Assembly (NCBI GenBank): GCA_013076295.1
Contig: RQOL01000370.1
Coordinates: 124,001-188,000, forward strand
DNA length: 64,000 nucleotides
Direction of reading: 5' to 3'
Source of the DNA: Sanderia malayensis
Lineage: Eukaryota; Cnidaria; Scyphozoa; Semaeostomeae; Pelagiidae
A program made the position numbers and the translations under genes. The notes under the pieces were generated by a model. The model saw nothing but the letters and a program-made list of their open reading frames with translations, was not told the origin of the DNA and searched no databases. Position 1 is the first letter of the stretch; every line of letters begins with the position of its first letter. Of this stretch, positions 1 to 11,900 are shown piece by piece.

Positions 1-2893
1 TAAAAATGATGTATTTCAATCAGTGAGTTTTCTCTGTATTAACGTGGATTCATGTGTAAATTGTGGGAATGAATGTTAATACCACTTAATACAGGTAAAA
101 TAGGTGTATTTTAATTTGTCAGGTTCAGGTGTATTAACGTGGATTGATGTGTAAATTGTGGAAATGAATGTTAATATCACGGAAAACAAGTATAAATTGT
201 GTATTTCAATCAGTGAGTTTTCTATGTATTAACGTAGATTCATGGGTAAATTGTGGGAATGAATGATAATATCACGGAGAAGAAGTAAAAGAAGTGTATT
301 TCAATCAGTCGGTTTCAGCTGTATTAACGTGGATTCATATGTAAATTGTGGAAATGAATGTTAATATCACGGAAAACAAGTAAAAATGATGTATTTCGAT
401 CAGTGAGTTTTCTATGTATTAACGTAGATTCATGGGTAAATTGTGGGAATGAATGATAATATCACGGAGAAGAAGTAAAAGAAGTGTATTTCAATCAGTC
501 GGTTTCAGCTGTATTAACGTGGATTCATATGTAAATTGTGGGAATGAATGTTAATATCACGGAAAACAAGTAAAAATGATGTATTTCAATCAGTGAGTTT
601 TCTCTGTATTAACGTGGATTCATGTGTAAATTGTGGGAATGAATGTTAATACCACTAAATACAGGTAAAATAGTTGTGTATTTTAATTTGTCAGGTTCAG
701 GTGTATTAACGTGGATTGATGTGTAAATTGTGGAAATGAATGTTAATATCACGGAAAACAAGTAAAAATGATGTATTTCAATCAGTCGGTCTTCCCTCTA
801 TTTACGTCAATTCATGTGTAAATTGTGGGCATGATTGTTAATATAACGGAAAAAAAGTAAAAAAGGTGTGTTTCAATCATTCAATGTTAGCTGTATTAAC
901 GTGGACCCATGTCTAAATTGGTGGAATGAATGTTAATATCACGGAAAACAAGTAAAAAAGTGTATTTCAATCAGTCAGTTTTACATGTATCTAAGTCAAT
1001 TCCTGTGTAAATTGTGGGAATGAATGTTAATATCACGGAAAAGAAGTAAAAAAAGTGTATTTCAATCAGTCGGTTTTAGCTGTATTAACGTGGATTCATG
1101 TGTAAAATGTGGGAATGAATGTCAATACCACTTAATACAAGTAAAAAAAGTATATTCTAATTTGTCAGGTTCAGGTGTATTAACGTGGATTGATGTGTAA
1201 ATTGTGGAAATGAATGTTAATATCACGGAAAACAAGTAAAAATGATGTATTTCAATCAGTCGGTCTTCCCTCTATTTACGTCAATTCATGTGTAAATTGA
1301 GGGAATGATTGTTAATAACACGGAAAAAAAGTAAAAAGGTGTGTTTCAATCATTCAATTTTAGCCGTATTAACGTGGATTCATGTCTAAATTGGTGGAAT
1401 GAATGTTAATATCACGGAAAACAAGTAAAAAAAGTGTATTTCAATCAGTCAGTTTTACATGTATCTAAGTCAATTCCTGTGTAAATTGTGGGAATGAATG
1501 TTAACATCACGGAAAACAAGAAAAAATGGTGTATTTCAATCAGCCAGTTTTACATGTATGTAAGTCAATTCATGTGTAAATTGTGGGAATGAATGTTAAT
1601 ATCACGGAAAACAAGTGAAAATGGTGTATTTCAATCAGCCAGTGTCACCTGTTTTTACGTTAGTTCATGTGTAAAATGTGGGAAAGAATTTTAAAATCAC
1701 GGAAAACATGTAAAAAAGGTGTAATTCAATCAGTGAGGATTAGCTGTATTAAGGTGGATTCATGTGTAAATTGTGGGAATGAACGTTAGTATCACGAAGA
1801 ACAACTAAAAAAGGTGCATTTCAATCAGTCAGTTTTAAATGTATATAAAGGCAATTCATGTGTAAATTGCGGGAATGAAAGTTAATATCACGTAAAACAA
1901 GTAAAAAAGGTGTATTTCAATCAGTCAGTTTTCCCTCCATTTACGTCATTTCATGTGTAAATTGTGGGAATGATTGTTAATATCACGGAAAAAAAGTAAA
2001 CATGTGTGTTTCAATCATTCAATTTTAGCTGTATTAACGTGGATTCATGTCTAAATCGGTGGAATGAATGTTAATATCACTGAAAACAAGTAAAAAAGGT
2101 GTATTTCAATCAGTCGGTTTTCCCTCCATTTACGTCATTTCATGTGTAAATTGTGAGAATGATTGTTAATATCACGGAAAAAAAGTAAACATGTGTGTTT
2201 CAATCATTCAATTTTAGCTGTATTAACGTGGATTCATGTCTAAATCGGTGGAATGAATGTTAATATCACTGAAAACAAGTAAAAAAGGTGTATTTCAATC
2301 AGTCAGTTTTACATGTATTTAAGTCAATTCTTGTGTAAATTGTGGTAATGAATGTTAATATCACGGAAAACAGGTAAACATTGTGTATTTCAATCAGTGA
2401 GTTTTCTCTGTATTAACGTAGATTTTTGTGTAAATTGTGGGAATGAATGATAATATCACGGAAAACAAGTAAAAAAAGTGTATTTCAATCAGTCAGTTTT
2501 ACATGTATCTAAGTCAATTCATGTGTAAATTGTGGGAATGAATGTTAATATAACGGAAAACAAGTAAAAATGGTGTATTTAAATCAGTCAGTTTTACATG
2601 TATATAAAGTCAATTCATGTGTAAATTGTGGAAATTAATGTTAATATCACGGAAAGCAAGTAAAAATGGTGTATCTGAATCAGTCAGTTTTACATGTTTA
2701 TAAAGCCAATATATGTGTAAAGTGTGGGAATTCATGTTAATATCAATATTAATATTAATATTAATGTTAAGGAAAAAAAGTAACAAGGGTGTATTTCAAT
2801 CGGTCAGTTTTAGCTGTGTTAACTGGGATTTCTGCTTAAACTGTGGGAATGAATGCTAATATCACGGAAAACAAGTAAAAATGGTGTATTTGA
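1..2893. repeat. 95-bp satellite array, left domain, first part
   Basis: Tandem satellite with a strict 95-bp period: the word GTATTTCAAT or a close variant starts at 11, 106, 201, 296 and 391. Monomers fall into recognisable types: one with TTTTACATGTATCTAAGTC, one with GAGTTTTCTCTGTATTAACG, one with CCACTTAATACA followed by a partner reading AATTTGTCAGGTTCAGG, one with TTTTCCCTCTATTTACGTC, one with CATTCAATTTTAGC, and one with CAGCCAGTGTCACCTG. The types recur in a loose order, so the array has higher-order texture but no perfect long unit here. No gene is visible. The satellite starts before base 1. Confidence 0.97.
2745..2765. repeat. (AATATT)n microexpansion inside a satellite monomer, copy 1
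   Basis: Where a normal monomer reads GTTAATATCACGG, this one carries three AATATT units plus AAT before resuming as GTTAAGG. It looks like slippage within the TTAATAT word of the satellite. The same expansion sits about 130-150 bp upstream of each of the three 260-bp inserts, so it was copied along with them. Confidence 0.85.
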
Positions 2894-3153
2894 CCAATTT
2901 TTATAATAAAATAAACGTATAAATAATGTAAAAATGTAAATAATGAAAATTTTTTTAATTTTTTCTTCTTAAATCTATCGACATCATAATATCCGAGATA
3001 ATTAGAATAGTAAATACACCAATTCAAGTTTTTAATTTCCAATTAGTGATACATTAGTTTCCTTTAATGTTCACAGTTGAGCATGCTGACAATAACAGGG
3101 TTATGCCAGTATATACTGTGGGTAAATCTTACTTTATTATTATTATTATTATT
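2894..3153. mobile_element. 260-bp AT-rich insert with (ATT)n tail, copy 1
   Basis: Non-satellite sequence interrupts a monomer just after GTATTTGA and the array resumes at ATTTCAATCAGCC. The insert is very AT-rich on its left (TTTTTATAATAAAATAAACG), then has a more complex part (GTTGAGCATGCTGACAATAA) and ends in an (ATT)n run, 3134-3156. A simple-repeat 3-prime tail is seen in some SINEs and non-LTR retroelement remnants, but I find no tRNA-type A or B box and no coding domain. It is therefore best called an unclassified short insert. This copy differs from the other two at a few bases, for example ACAGGGTTAT against ACAGCGTTAT. Confidence 0.7.
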
Positions 3154-6100
3154 ATTTCAATCAGCCAGTGTCACCTGTTTTAACGTTCAGGTGTAAATTG
3201 TGGGAAAGAATTTTAAAATCACGGAAAACAAGTAAAATAGGTGTAATTCAATCAGTCAGGATTAGCTGTATTAACGTGGATTCATGTGAAAAATGTGGGA
3301 ATGAATTTCAATATCCCGGAAAACAAGTAAAAATGATGTATTTCAATCAGTCGGTTTTCCCTCAATTTACGTCAATTCATGTGTAAATTGTGGGAATGAT
3401 TGTTAATATCACGGAAAAAAGTAAAAAAGGGTTTATTTCAATCGATCAGCTTTAGCTGTATTAACGGGGATTTCTGCGTAAATTGTGGGAATGAATGCTA
3501 ATATCACGGAAAAGGAGTAAAAAGGGTGTATTTCAATCAGTCAGTTTTACATGTATCTAAGTCAATTCTTGTGTAAATTGTAGGAATGAATGGTAATATC
3601 ACGAAAAACAATTAAAAATGGTGTATTTTAATCAGTGAGTTTTCTCTGTATTAACGTAGATTCGTGTGTAAATTGTAGGAATCAATGATAATATCACGGA
3701 AAGGAAGTAAAAAAAGTGTATTTCAATCAGTCGGTTTTAGCTGTATTAACGTGGATTCATGTGTAAATTGTGGAGATCAATGATAATACCACTTAATACA
3801 GGTAAAAAAGGTGTATTTTAATTTGTCAGGTTCAGGTGTATTAACGTGGATCGATGTGTAAATTGTGGAAATGAATGTTAATATCACGGAAAACAAGTAT
3901 AAATTGTGTATTTCAATCAGTGAGTTTTCTATGTATTAACGTAGATTCATGGGTAAATTGTGGGACTTAATGATAATATCACGGAGAAGAAGTAAAAGAA
4001 GTGTATTTCAATCAGTCAGTTTTACATGTATCTAAGTCAATTCCTGTGTAAATTGTGGGAATGAATGTTAATATCAAGGAAAACAAGAAAAAATGTTGTA
4101 TTTCAATCTGTCAGTTTTACATGTATCTAAGTCAATTCCTTTGTAAATTGTGGGAATGAATGTTAATATCACGGAAAACAAGTAAAAATGGTGTATTTCA
4201 ATCAGCCAGTGTCACCTGTTTTTACGTTAATTCATGTGTAAAATGTGGGAAAGAATTTTAAAATCACGGAAAACATGTAAACAAGGTGTAATTCAATCAG
4301 TGAGGATTAGCTGTATGAAGGTGGATTCATGTGTAAATTGTGGGAATGAATGTTAATATCACAGAAAACAAGTAAAAAAAGTGTATTTCAATCAGTCAGT
4401 TTTACATGTATCTAAGTCAATTCATGTGTAAGTTGTGGGAATGAATGTTAATATCACGGAAAACAAGTAAAAAAGGTGTATTTCAATCAGTCGGTTTCAG
4501 CTCTATTAACGTGGATTCATGTGTAAAATGTGGGAATGAATGTCAATACCACTTAATACAAGTAAAAAAAGTGTATTTTAATTTGTCAGGTTCAGGTGTA
4601 TTAACGTGGATTGATGTGTAAATTGTGGAAATAAATGTTAATATCATGGAAAACAAGTAAGAATGATGTATTTCAATCAGTCGGTTTTCGCTCTATTAAC
4701 GTCAATTCATGTGTAAATTGCGGGAATGAAAGTTAATATCACGTAAAACAAGTAAAAAAGGTGTATTTCAATCAGCCAGTGTCACCTGTTTTTACGTTAG
4801 TTCATGTGTAAAATGTGGGAAAGAATTTTAAAATCACGGAAAACATGTAAAAAAGGTGTAATTCAATCAGTCAGTTTTACATGTATCTAAGTCAATTCTT
4901 GTGTAAATTGTAGGAATGAATGGTAATATCACGAAAAACAATTAAAAATGGTGTATTTTAATCAGTGAGTTTTCTCTGTATTAACGTAGATTCGTGTGTA
5001 AATTGTAGGAATCAATGATAATATCACGGAAAGGAAGTAAAAAAAGTGTATTTCAATCAGTCGGTTTTAGCTGTATTAACGTGGATTCATGTGTAAATTG
5101 TGGAGATCAATGATAATACCACTTAATACAGGCAAAAAAGGTGTATTTTAATTTGTCAGGTTCAGGTGTATTAACGTGGATCGATGTGTAAATTGTGGAA
5201 ATGAATGTTAATATCACGGAAAACAAGTTGGAATGGTGTATTTCAATCAGTCGGTTTTCCCTCTAGTTACGTCATTTCATTTGTTAATTGTGGGAATGAT
5301 TGTTAATATCACGGAAAAAAAGTAAAAAATGTGTGTTTCAATCATTCAATTTTAGCTGTATTAACGTGGATCCATGTCTAAATTGGTGGAATGAATGTTA
5401 ATGTCACGGAAAACAAGTAAAAAAAATGTATTTCAATCAATCAGTTTTACATGTATCTAAGTCAATTCTTGTGTAAATTGTGGGAATGAATGTTAATATC
5501 ACGGAAAACCGGTAAAAATGGTGTATTTCAATCAGTGAGTTTTCTCTGTATTAACGTAGATTCATGTGTAAATTGTGGGAATGAATGAGAATATCACGGA
5601 AAATAAGTAAAAAAAGTGTATTTCAGTCAGTCGGTTTTAGCTGTATTAACCTAGATTCATGTGTAAAATGTGGGAATGAATGTCAATACCACTTAATACA
5701 AGTAAAAAAAGTGTATTTTGAATTTGTCAGGTTCAGGTGTATTAACGTGGATTGATGTGTAAATTGCGGGAATGAATGTTAATATCACGGAAAACAAGTA
5801 AAAATGATGTATTTCAATCAGTCGGTTTTCCCTCCATTTACGTCATTTCATGTGTAAATTGTGAGAATGATTGTTAATATCACGGAAAAAAAGTAAACAT
5901 GTGTGTTTCAATCATTCAATTTTAGCTGTATTAACGTGGATTCATGTCTAAATCGGTTGAATGAATGTTAATATCACTGAAAACAAGTAAAAAAGGTGTA
6001 TTTCAATCAGTCAGTTTTACATGTATTTAAGTCAATTCTTGTGTAAATTGTGGTAATGAATGTTAATATCACGGAAAACAGGTAAACATTGTGTATTTCA

Positions 6101-6599
6101 ATCAGTGAGTTTTCTCTGTATTAACGTAGATTCTTGTGTAAATTGTGGGAATGAATGATAATATCACGGAAAACAAGTAAAAAAAGTGTATTTCAATCAG
6201 TCAGTTTTACATGTATCTAAGTCAATTCATGTGTAAATTGTGGGAATGTATGTTAATATAACGGAAAACAAGTAAAATGGTGTATTTAAATCAGTCAGTT
6301 TACATGTATATAAAGTCAATTCATGTGTAAATTGGGGAAATTAATGTTAATATCACGGAAAGCAAGTAAAAATGGTGTATCTGAATCAGTCAGTTTTACA
6401 TGTTTATAAAGCCAATATATGTGTAAAGTGTGGGAATTCATGTTAATATCAATATTAATATTAATATTAATGTTAAGGAAAAAAAGTAACAAGGGTGTAT
6501 TTCAATCGGTCAGTTTTAGCTGTGTTAACGGGGATTTCTGCTTAAACTGTGGGAATGAATGCTAATATCACGGAAAACAAGTAAAAATGGTGTATTTGA
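3154..6599. repeat. 95-bp satellite array, left domain, second part
   Basis: Continuation of the 95-bp satellite between insert copies 1 and 2. The first about 750 bp (3154-3900) is nearly the same as 8951-9700, the sequence following insert copy 3, including an unusual short monomer reading TTAACGTTCAGGTG. The part 5808-6599 closely matches 2101-2893, including the monomers leading into the insert. No gene seen. Confidence 0.96.
6451..6471. repeat. (AATATT)n microexpansion, copy 2
   Basis: Same expansion of the TTAATAT word as at 2745, with the same number of units, placed the same distance ahead of insert copy 2. Confidence 0.85.
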
Positions 6600-6860
6600 C
6601 CAATTTTTATAATAAAATAAACGTATAAATAATGTAAAAATGTAAATAATGAAAATTTTTTTAATTTTTTCTCCTTAAATCTATCGACATCATAATATCC
6701 GAGATAATTAGAATAGTAAATACACCAATTCAAGTTTTTAATATCCAATTAGTGATACATTAGTTTCCTTTAATGTTCACAGTTGAGCATGCTGACAATA
6801 ACAGCGTTATGCCAGTATATAACTGTGGGTAAATCTTACTTTATTATTATTATTATTATT
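6600..6860. mobile_element. 260-bp AT-rich insert with (ATT)n tail, copy 2
   Basis: Nearly identical to the insert at 2894 and in the same place within the same monomer context, ending in (ATT)n at 6841-6863. It shares ACAGCGTTAT and TATATAACTGTGG with copy 3 but not with copy 1. This fits origin by the 2.1-kb tandem duplication rather than by a separate insertion. Confidence 0.72.
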
Positions 6861-8542
6861 ATTTCAATCAGCCAGTGTCACCTGTTTTTACGTTAGTTCA
6901 TGTGTAAAATGTGGGAAAGAATTTTAAAATCACGGAAAACATGTAAAAAAGGTGTAATTCAATCAGTCAGTTTTACATGTATCTAAGTCAATTCTTGTGT
7001 AAATTGTAGGAATGAATGGTAATATCACGAAAAACAATTAAAAATGGTGTATTTTAATCAGTGAGTTTTCTCTGTATTAACGTAGATTCGTGTGTAAATT
7101 GTAGGAATCAATGATAATATCACGGAAAGGAAGTAAAAAAAGTGTATTTCAATCAGTCGGTTTTAGCTGTATTAACGTGGATTCATGTGTAAATTGTGGA
7201 GATCAATGATAATACCACTTAATACAGGCAAAAAAGGTGTATTTTAATTTGTCAGGTTCAGGTGTATTAACGTGGATCGATGTGTAAATTGTGGAAATGA
7301 ATGTTAATATCACGGAAAACAAGTTGGAATGGTGTATTTCAATCAGTCGGTTTTCCCTCTAGTTACGTCATTTCATTTGTTAATTGTGGGAATGATTGTT
7401 AATATCACGGAAAAAAAGTAAAAAATGTGTGTTTCAATCATTCAATTTTAGCTGTATTAACGTGGATCCATGTCTAAATTGGTGGAATGAATGTTAATGT
7501 CACGGAAAACAAGTAAAAAAATGTATTTCAATCAATCAGTTTTACATGTATCTAAGTCAATTCTTGTGTAAATTGTGGGAATGAATGTTAATATCACGGA
7601 AAACCGGTAAAATGGTGTATTTCAATCAGTGAGTTTTCTCTGTATTAACGTAGATTCATGTGTAAATTGTGGGAATGAATGAGAATATCACGGAAAATAA
7701 GTAAAAAAAGTGTATTTCAGTCAGTCGGTTTTAGCTGTATTAACCTAGATTCATGTGTAAAATGTGGGAATGAATGTCAATACCACTTAATACAAGTAAA
7801 AAAAGTGTATTTTGAATTTGTCAGGTTCAGGTGTATTAACGTGGATTGATGTGTAAATTGCGGGAATGAATGTTAATATCACGGAAAACAAGTAAAAATG
7901 ATGTATTTCAATCAGTCGGTTTTCCCTCCATTTACGTCATTTCATGTGTAAATTGTGAGAATGATTGTTAATATCACGGAAAAAAAGTAAACATGTGTGT
8001 TTCAATCATTCAATTTTAGCTGTATTAACGTGGATTCATGTCTAAATCGGTTGAATGAATGTTAATATCACTGAAAACAAGTAAAAAGGTGTATTTCAAT
8101 CAGTCAGTTTTACATGTATTTAAGTCAATTCTTGTGTAAATGTGGTAATGAATGTTAATATCACGGAAAACAGGTAAACATTGTGTATTTCAATCAGTGA
8201 GTTTTCTCTGTATTAACGTAGATTCTTGTGTAAATTGTGGGAATGAATGATAATATCACGGAAAACAAGTAAAAAAGTGTATTTCAATCAGTCAGTTTTA
8301 CATGTATCTAAGTCAATTCATGTGTAAATTGTGGGAATGTATGTTAATATAACGGAAAACAAGTAAAAATGGTGTATTTAAATCAGTCAGTTTTACATGT
8401 ATATAAAGTCAATTCATGTGTAAATTGGGGAAATTAATGTTAATATCACGGAAAGCAAGTAAAAATGGTGTACCTGAATCAGTCAGTTTTACATGTTTAT
8501 AAAGCCAATATATGTGTAAAGTGTGGAATTCATGTTAATATC

Positions 8543-8563
8543 AATATTAATATTAATATTAAT
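8543..8563. repeat. (AATATT)n microexpansion, copy 3
   Basis: Third copy of the expansion seen at 2745 and 6451, carried in the second 2.1-kb tandem unit. Confidence 0.85.
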
Positions 8564-8689
8564 GTTAAGGAAAAAAAGTAACAAGGGTGTATTTCAATCG
8601 GTCAGTTTTAGCTGTGTTAACGGGGATTTCTGCTTAAACTGTGGGAATGAATGCTAATATCACGGAAACAAGTAAAATGGTGTATTTGA

Positions 8690-8950
8690 CCAATTTTTAT
8701 AATAAAATAAACGTATAAATAATGTAAAAATGTAAATAATGAAAATTTTTTTAATTTTTTCTCCTTAAATCTATCGACATCATAATATCCGAGATAATTA
8801 GAATAGTAAATACACCAATTCAAGTTTTTAATTTCCAATTAGTGATACATTAGTTTCCTTTAATGTTCACAGTTGAGCATGCTGACAATAACAGCGTTAT
8901 GCCAGTATATAACTGTGGGTAAATCTTACTTTATTATTATTATTATTATT
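8690..8950. mobile_element. 260-bp AT-rich insert with (ATT)n tail, copy 3
   Basis: Third copy of the insert, with the (ATT)n run at 8931-8953. Its left flank matches those of copies 1 and 2. Its right flank (8951 onward) matches that of copy 1, not of copy 2, so the outer junctions preserve an ancestral insert-plus-flanks arrangement. Confidence 0.72.
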
Positions 8951-11900
8951 ATTTCAATCAGCCAGTGTCACCTGTTTTAACGTTCAGGTGTAAATTGTGG
9001 GAAAGAATTTTAAAATCACGGAAAACAAGTAAAATAGGTGTAATTCAATCAGTCAGGATTAGCTGTATTAACGTGGATTCATGTGAAAAATATGGGAATG
9101 AATTTCAATATCCCGGAAAACAAGTAAAAATGATGTATTTCAATCAGTCGGTTTTCCCTCAATTTACGTCAATTCATGTGTAAATTGTGGGAATGATTGT
9201 TAATATCACGGAAAAAAAGTAAAAAAGGGTTTATTTCAATCGAGCAGCTTTAGCTGTATTAACGGGGATTTCTGCGTAAATTGTGGGAATGAATGCTAAT
9301 ATCACGGAAAAGGAGTAAAAAGGGTGTATTTCAATCGGTCAGTTTTACATGTATCTAAGTCAATTCTTGTGTAAATTGTAGGAATGAATGGTAATATCAC
9401 GAAAAACAATTAAAAATGGTGTATTTTAATCAGTGAGTTTTCTCTGTATTAACGTAGATTCGTGTGTAAATTGTAGGAATCAATGATAATATCACGGAAA
9501 GGAAGTAAAAAAAGTGTATTTCAATCAGTCGGTTTTAGCTGTATTAACGTGGATTCATGTGTAAATTGTGGAGATCAATGATAATACCACTTAATACAGG
9601 CAAAAAAGGTGTATTTTAATTTGTCAGGTTCAGGTGTATTAACGTGGATCGATGTGTAAATTGTGGAAATGAATGTTAATATCACGGAAAACAAGTTGGA
9701 ATGGTGTATTTCAATCAGTCGGTTTTCCCTCTAGTTACGTCATTTCATTTGTTAATTGTGGGAATGATTGTTAATATCACGGAAAAAAAGTAAAAAAGGT
9801 GTGTTTCAATCATTCAATTTTTGCTGTATTAACGTGGATTCATGTCTAAAATGGTGGAATGAATGTTAATATCACGGAAAACAAGTAAAAAAAGTGTATT
9901 TCAATCAGTCAGTTTTACATGTATCTAAGTCAGTTCTTGTGTAAATTGTGGGAATGAACGTTAATATCACGGAAAACAAGTAAAAAAAGTGTATTTCCAT
10001 CAGTCAGTTTTACATTTATTTAAGTCAATTTCATGTGTAAATTGTGGGAATGAATGTTAATATAACGGAAAACAAGTAAAAATGGTGTATTTCAATCAGC
10101 CAGTGTCACCTGTTTTTACGTTAATTCATGTGTAAATTGTGGGAAAGAATTTTAAAATCACGGAAAAAAAGTAAAAAAGGTGTGTTTCAATCATTCAATT
10201 TTAGCTGTATTAACGTGGATCCATGTCTAAATTGGTGGAATGAATGTTAATATCACGAAAACAAGTAAAAAAAATGTAATTCAATCAATCAGTTTTACAT
10301 TTATCTAAGTCAATTCTTGTGTAAATTGTGGGAATGAATGTTAATATCACGGAAAACAGGTAAAAATGGTGTGTTAGAATCAGTGAGTTTTCTCTGTATT
10401 AACGTAGATTCATGTGTAAATTGTGGGAATGAATGATAATATCACGGAAAAGAAGTAAAAAAAGTGTATTTCAATCAGTCGGTTTTAGCTGTACTAACGT
10501 GGATTCATGTGTAAAATGTGGGAATGAATGTCAATACCACTTAATACAAGTAAAAAAAGTGTATTTTAATTTGTCAGGTTCAGGTGTATTAACGTGGATT
10601 GATGTGTAAATTGTGGAAATGAATTTTAATATCACGGAAAACAAGTAAATATGATGTATTTCAATCAGTCGGTTTTCGCTATATTTACGTCAATTCATGT
10701 GTAAATTGTGGGAATGATTGTTAATTACACGGAAAAAAAGTAAAAAAGGTGTGTTTCAATCATTCAATTTTAGCCGTATTAACATGGATTCATGCGTAAA
10801 TTGTGGGAATGAGCGTTAAAATCACGGAAAAAACGTAAAAAGGGTGTCTTTCCATCAGGCAGTTTTACCTGTAAATGAAGTCACGTCATGTGTAAAATGC
10901 GGGAATTACTGTTAAAATCACGGAAAACAAGTAAAAAAGGTTTAATTCAATCAGTCAGGATTAGCTGTATTAAGGTGGATTCATGTGTAAGTTGTGGAAA
11001 TGAATGTTAACATAACGGAAAAGAATTTAAAATGGTGTATTTCAATCAGTCAGTTTTACATTTATATAAAGTCAATTCATGTGTAAGTTGTGGGAATTAA
11101 TGTTAATATCGCGGAAAACTAGTAAAAATGGTGTATTTGAATCAGCCAGTGTCATCTCTATTTACGTCAATTCATGTGTAAGTTGTGGGAAAGAATGTTA
11201 AAATGACGGAAAACAAGTAAAAAAGGTGTAATTCAATCAGTCAGAATTTGCTGTATTAATGTGGATTCATGTCTAAATTGGTGGAATGAATGTTAATATC
11301 ACGGAAAACAAGTAAAAAAAGTGTACTTCAAACAGTCAGTTTTACATGTATCTACGTCAATTCCTGTGTATATTGTGGGAATGAATGTTAATATCACGGA
11401 AAGAAGTAAAAAAGTGTATTTCAATCAGTCGGTTTTAGCTGTATTAACGTGGATTCATGTGTAAAATGTGGGAATGAATGTCAATACCACTTAATACAAG
11501 TAAAAAAAGTGTTTTTTGATTTGTCAGGTTCAGGTGTATTAACGTGGATTGATGTGTAAATTGTGGAAATGAATGTTAATATCACGGAAAAGAAGTAAGT
11601 ATGATGTATTTCAATCAGTCGGTTTTCCCTATATTTACGTCATTTCATGTGTAAATTGTGGGAATGATTGTAAATAACACGGGAAAAAAAGTAAAAGGTG
11701 TGTTTCAATCATTCAATTTTAGCCTTATTAACGTGGATTCATGTCTAAATTGGTGGAATGAATGTTAATATCACGGAAAACAAGTAAAAAAATGTGTATT
11801 TCAATCAGTCAGTTTTACATGTATCTACGTCAATTCCTGTGTAAATTGTGGGAATGAATGTTAATATCACGGAAAAGAAGTAAAAAAAGTGTATTTCAAT

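Larger units (their letters stand above)
4765..6860. repeat. about 2.09-kb satellite segment, first tandem copy
   Basis: The sequence beginning ATTTCAATCAGCCAG at 4765 reappears at 6861, and matching continues to the end of the following insert at 8950. The copies are therefore directly adjacent, with offsets of 2,096 bp at the left and 2,090 bp at the right. The unit ends exactly at the (ATT)n tail of an insert, so the breakpoint lies in the ATTT word shared by the insert tail and the satellite. Confidence 0.88.
6861..8950. repeat. about 2.09-kb satellite segment, second tandem copy
   Basis: Second copy of 4765-6860, containing satellite (6861-8689) and insert copy 3 (8690-8950). It differs mainly by single-base losses in homopolymers between about 8050 and 8690 (for example CGGAAACAAG for CGGAAAACAAG and GTAAATGTGG for GTAAATTGTGG). 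Those may be real or sequencing-consensus errors. Confidence 0.88.

Noticed and set aside
2836..8838. A 68-73-codon minus-strand frame present in all three 260-bp inserts
   Set aside because: It spans the junction of insert and satellite, is rich in AT-driven residues (Lys, Phe, Tyr, Ile), and is shared only because the inserts were copied by duplication. No domain is recognisable.
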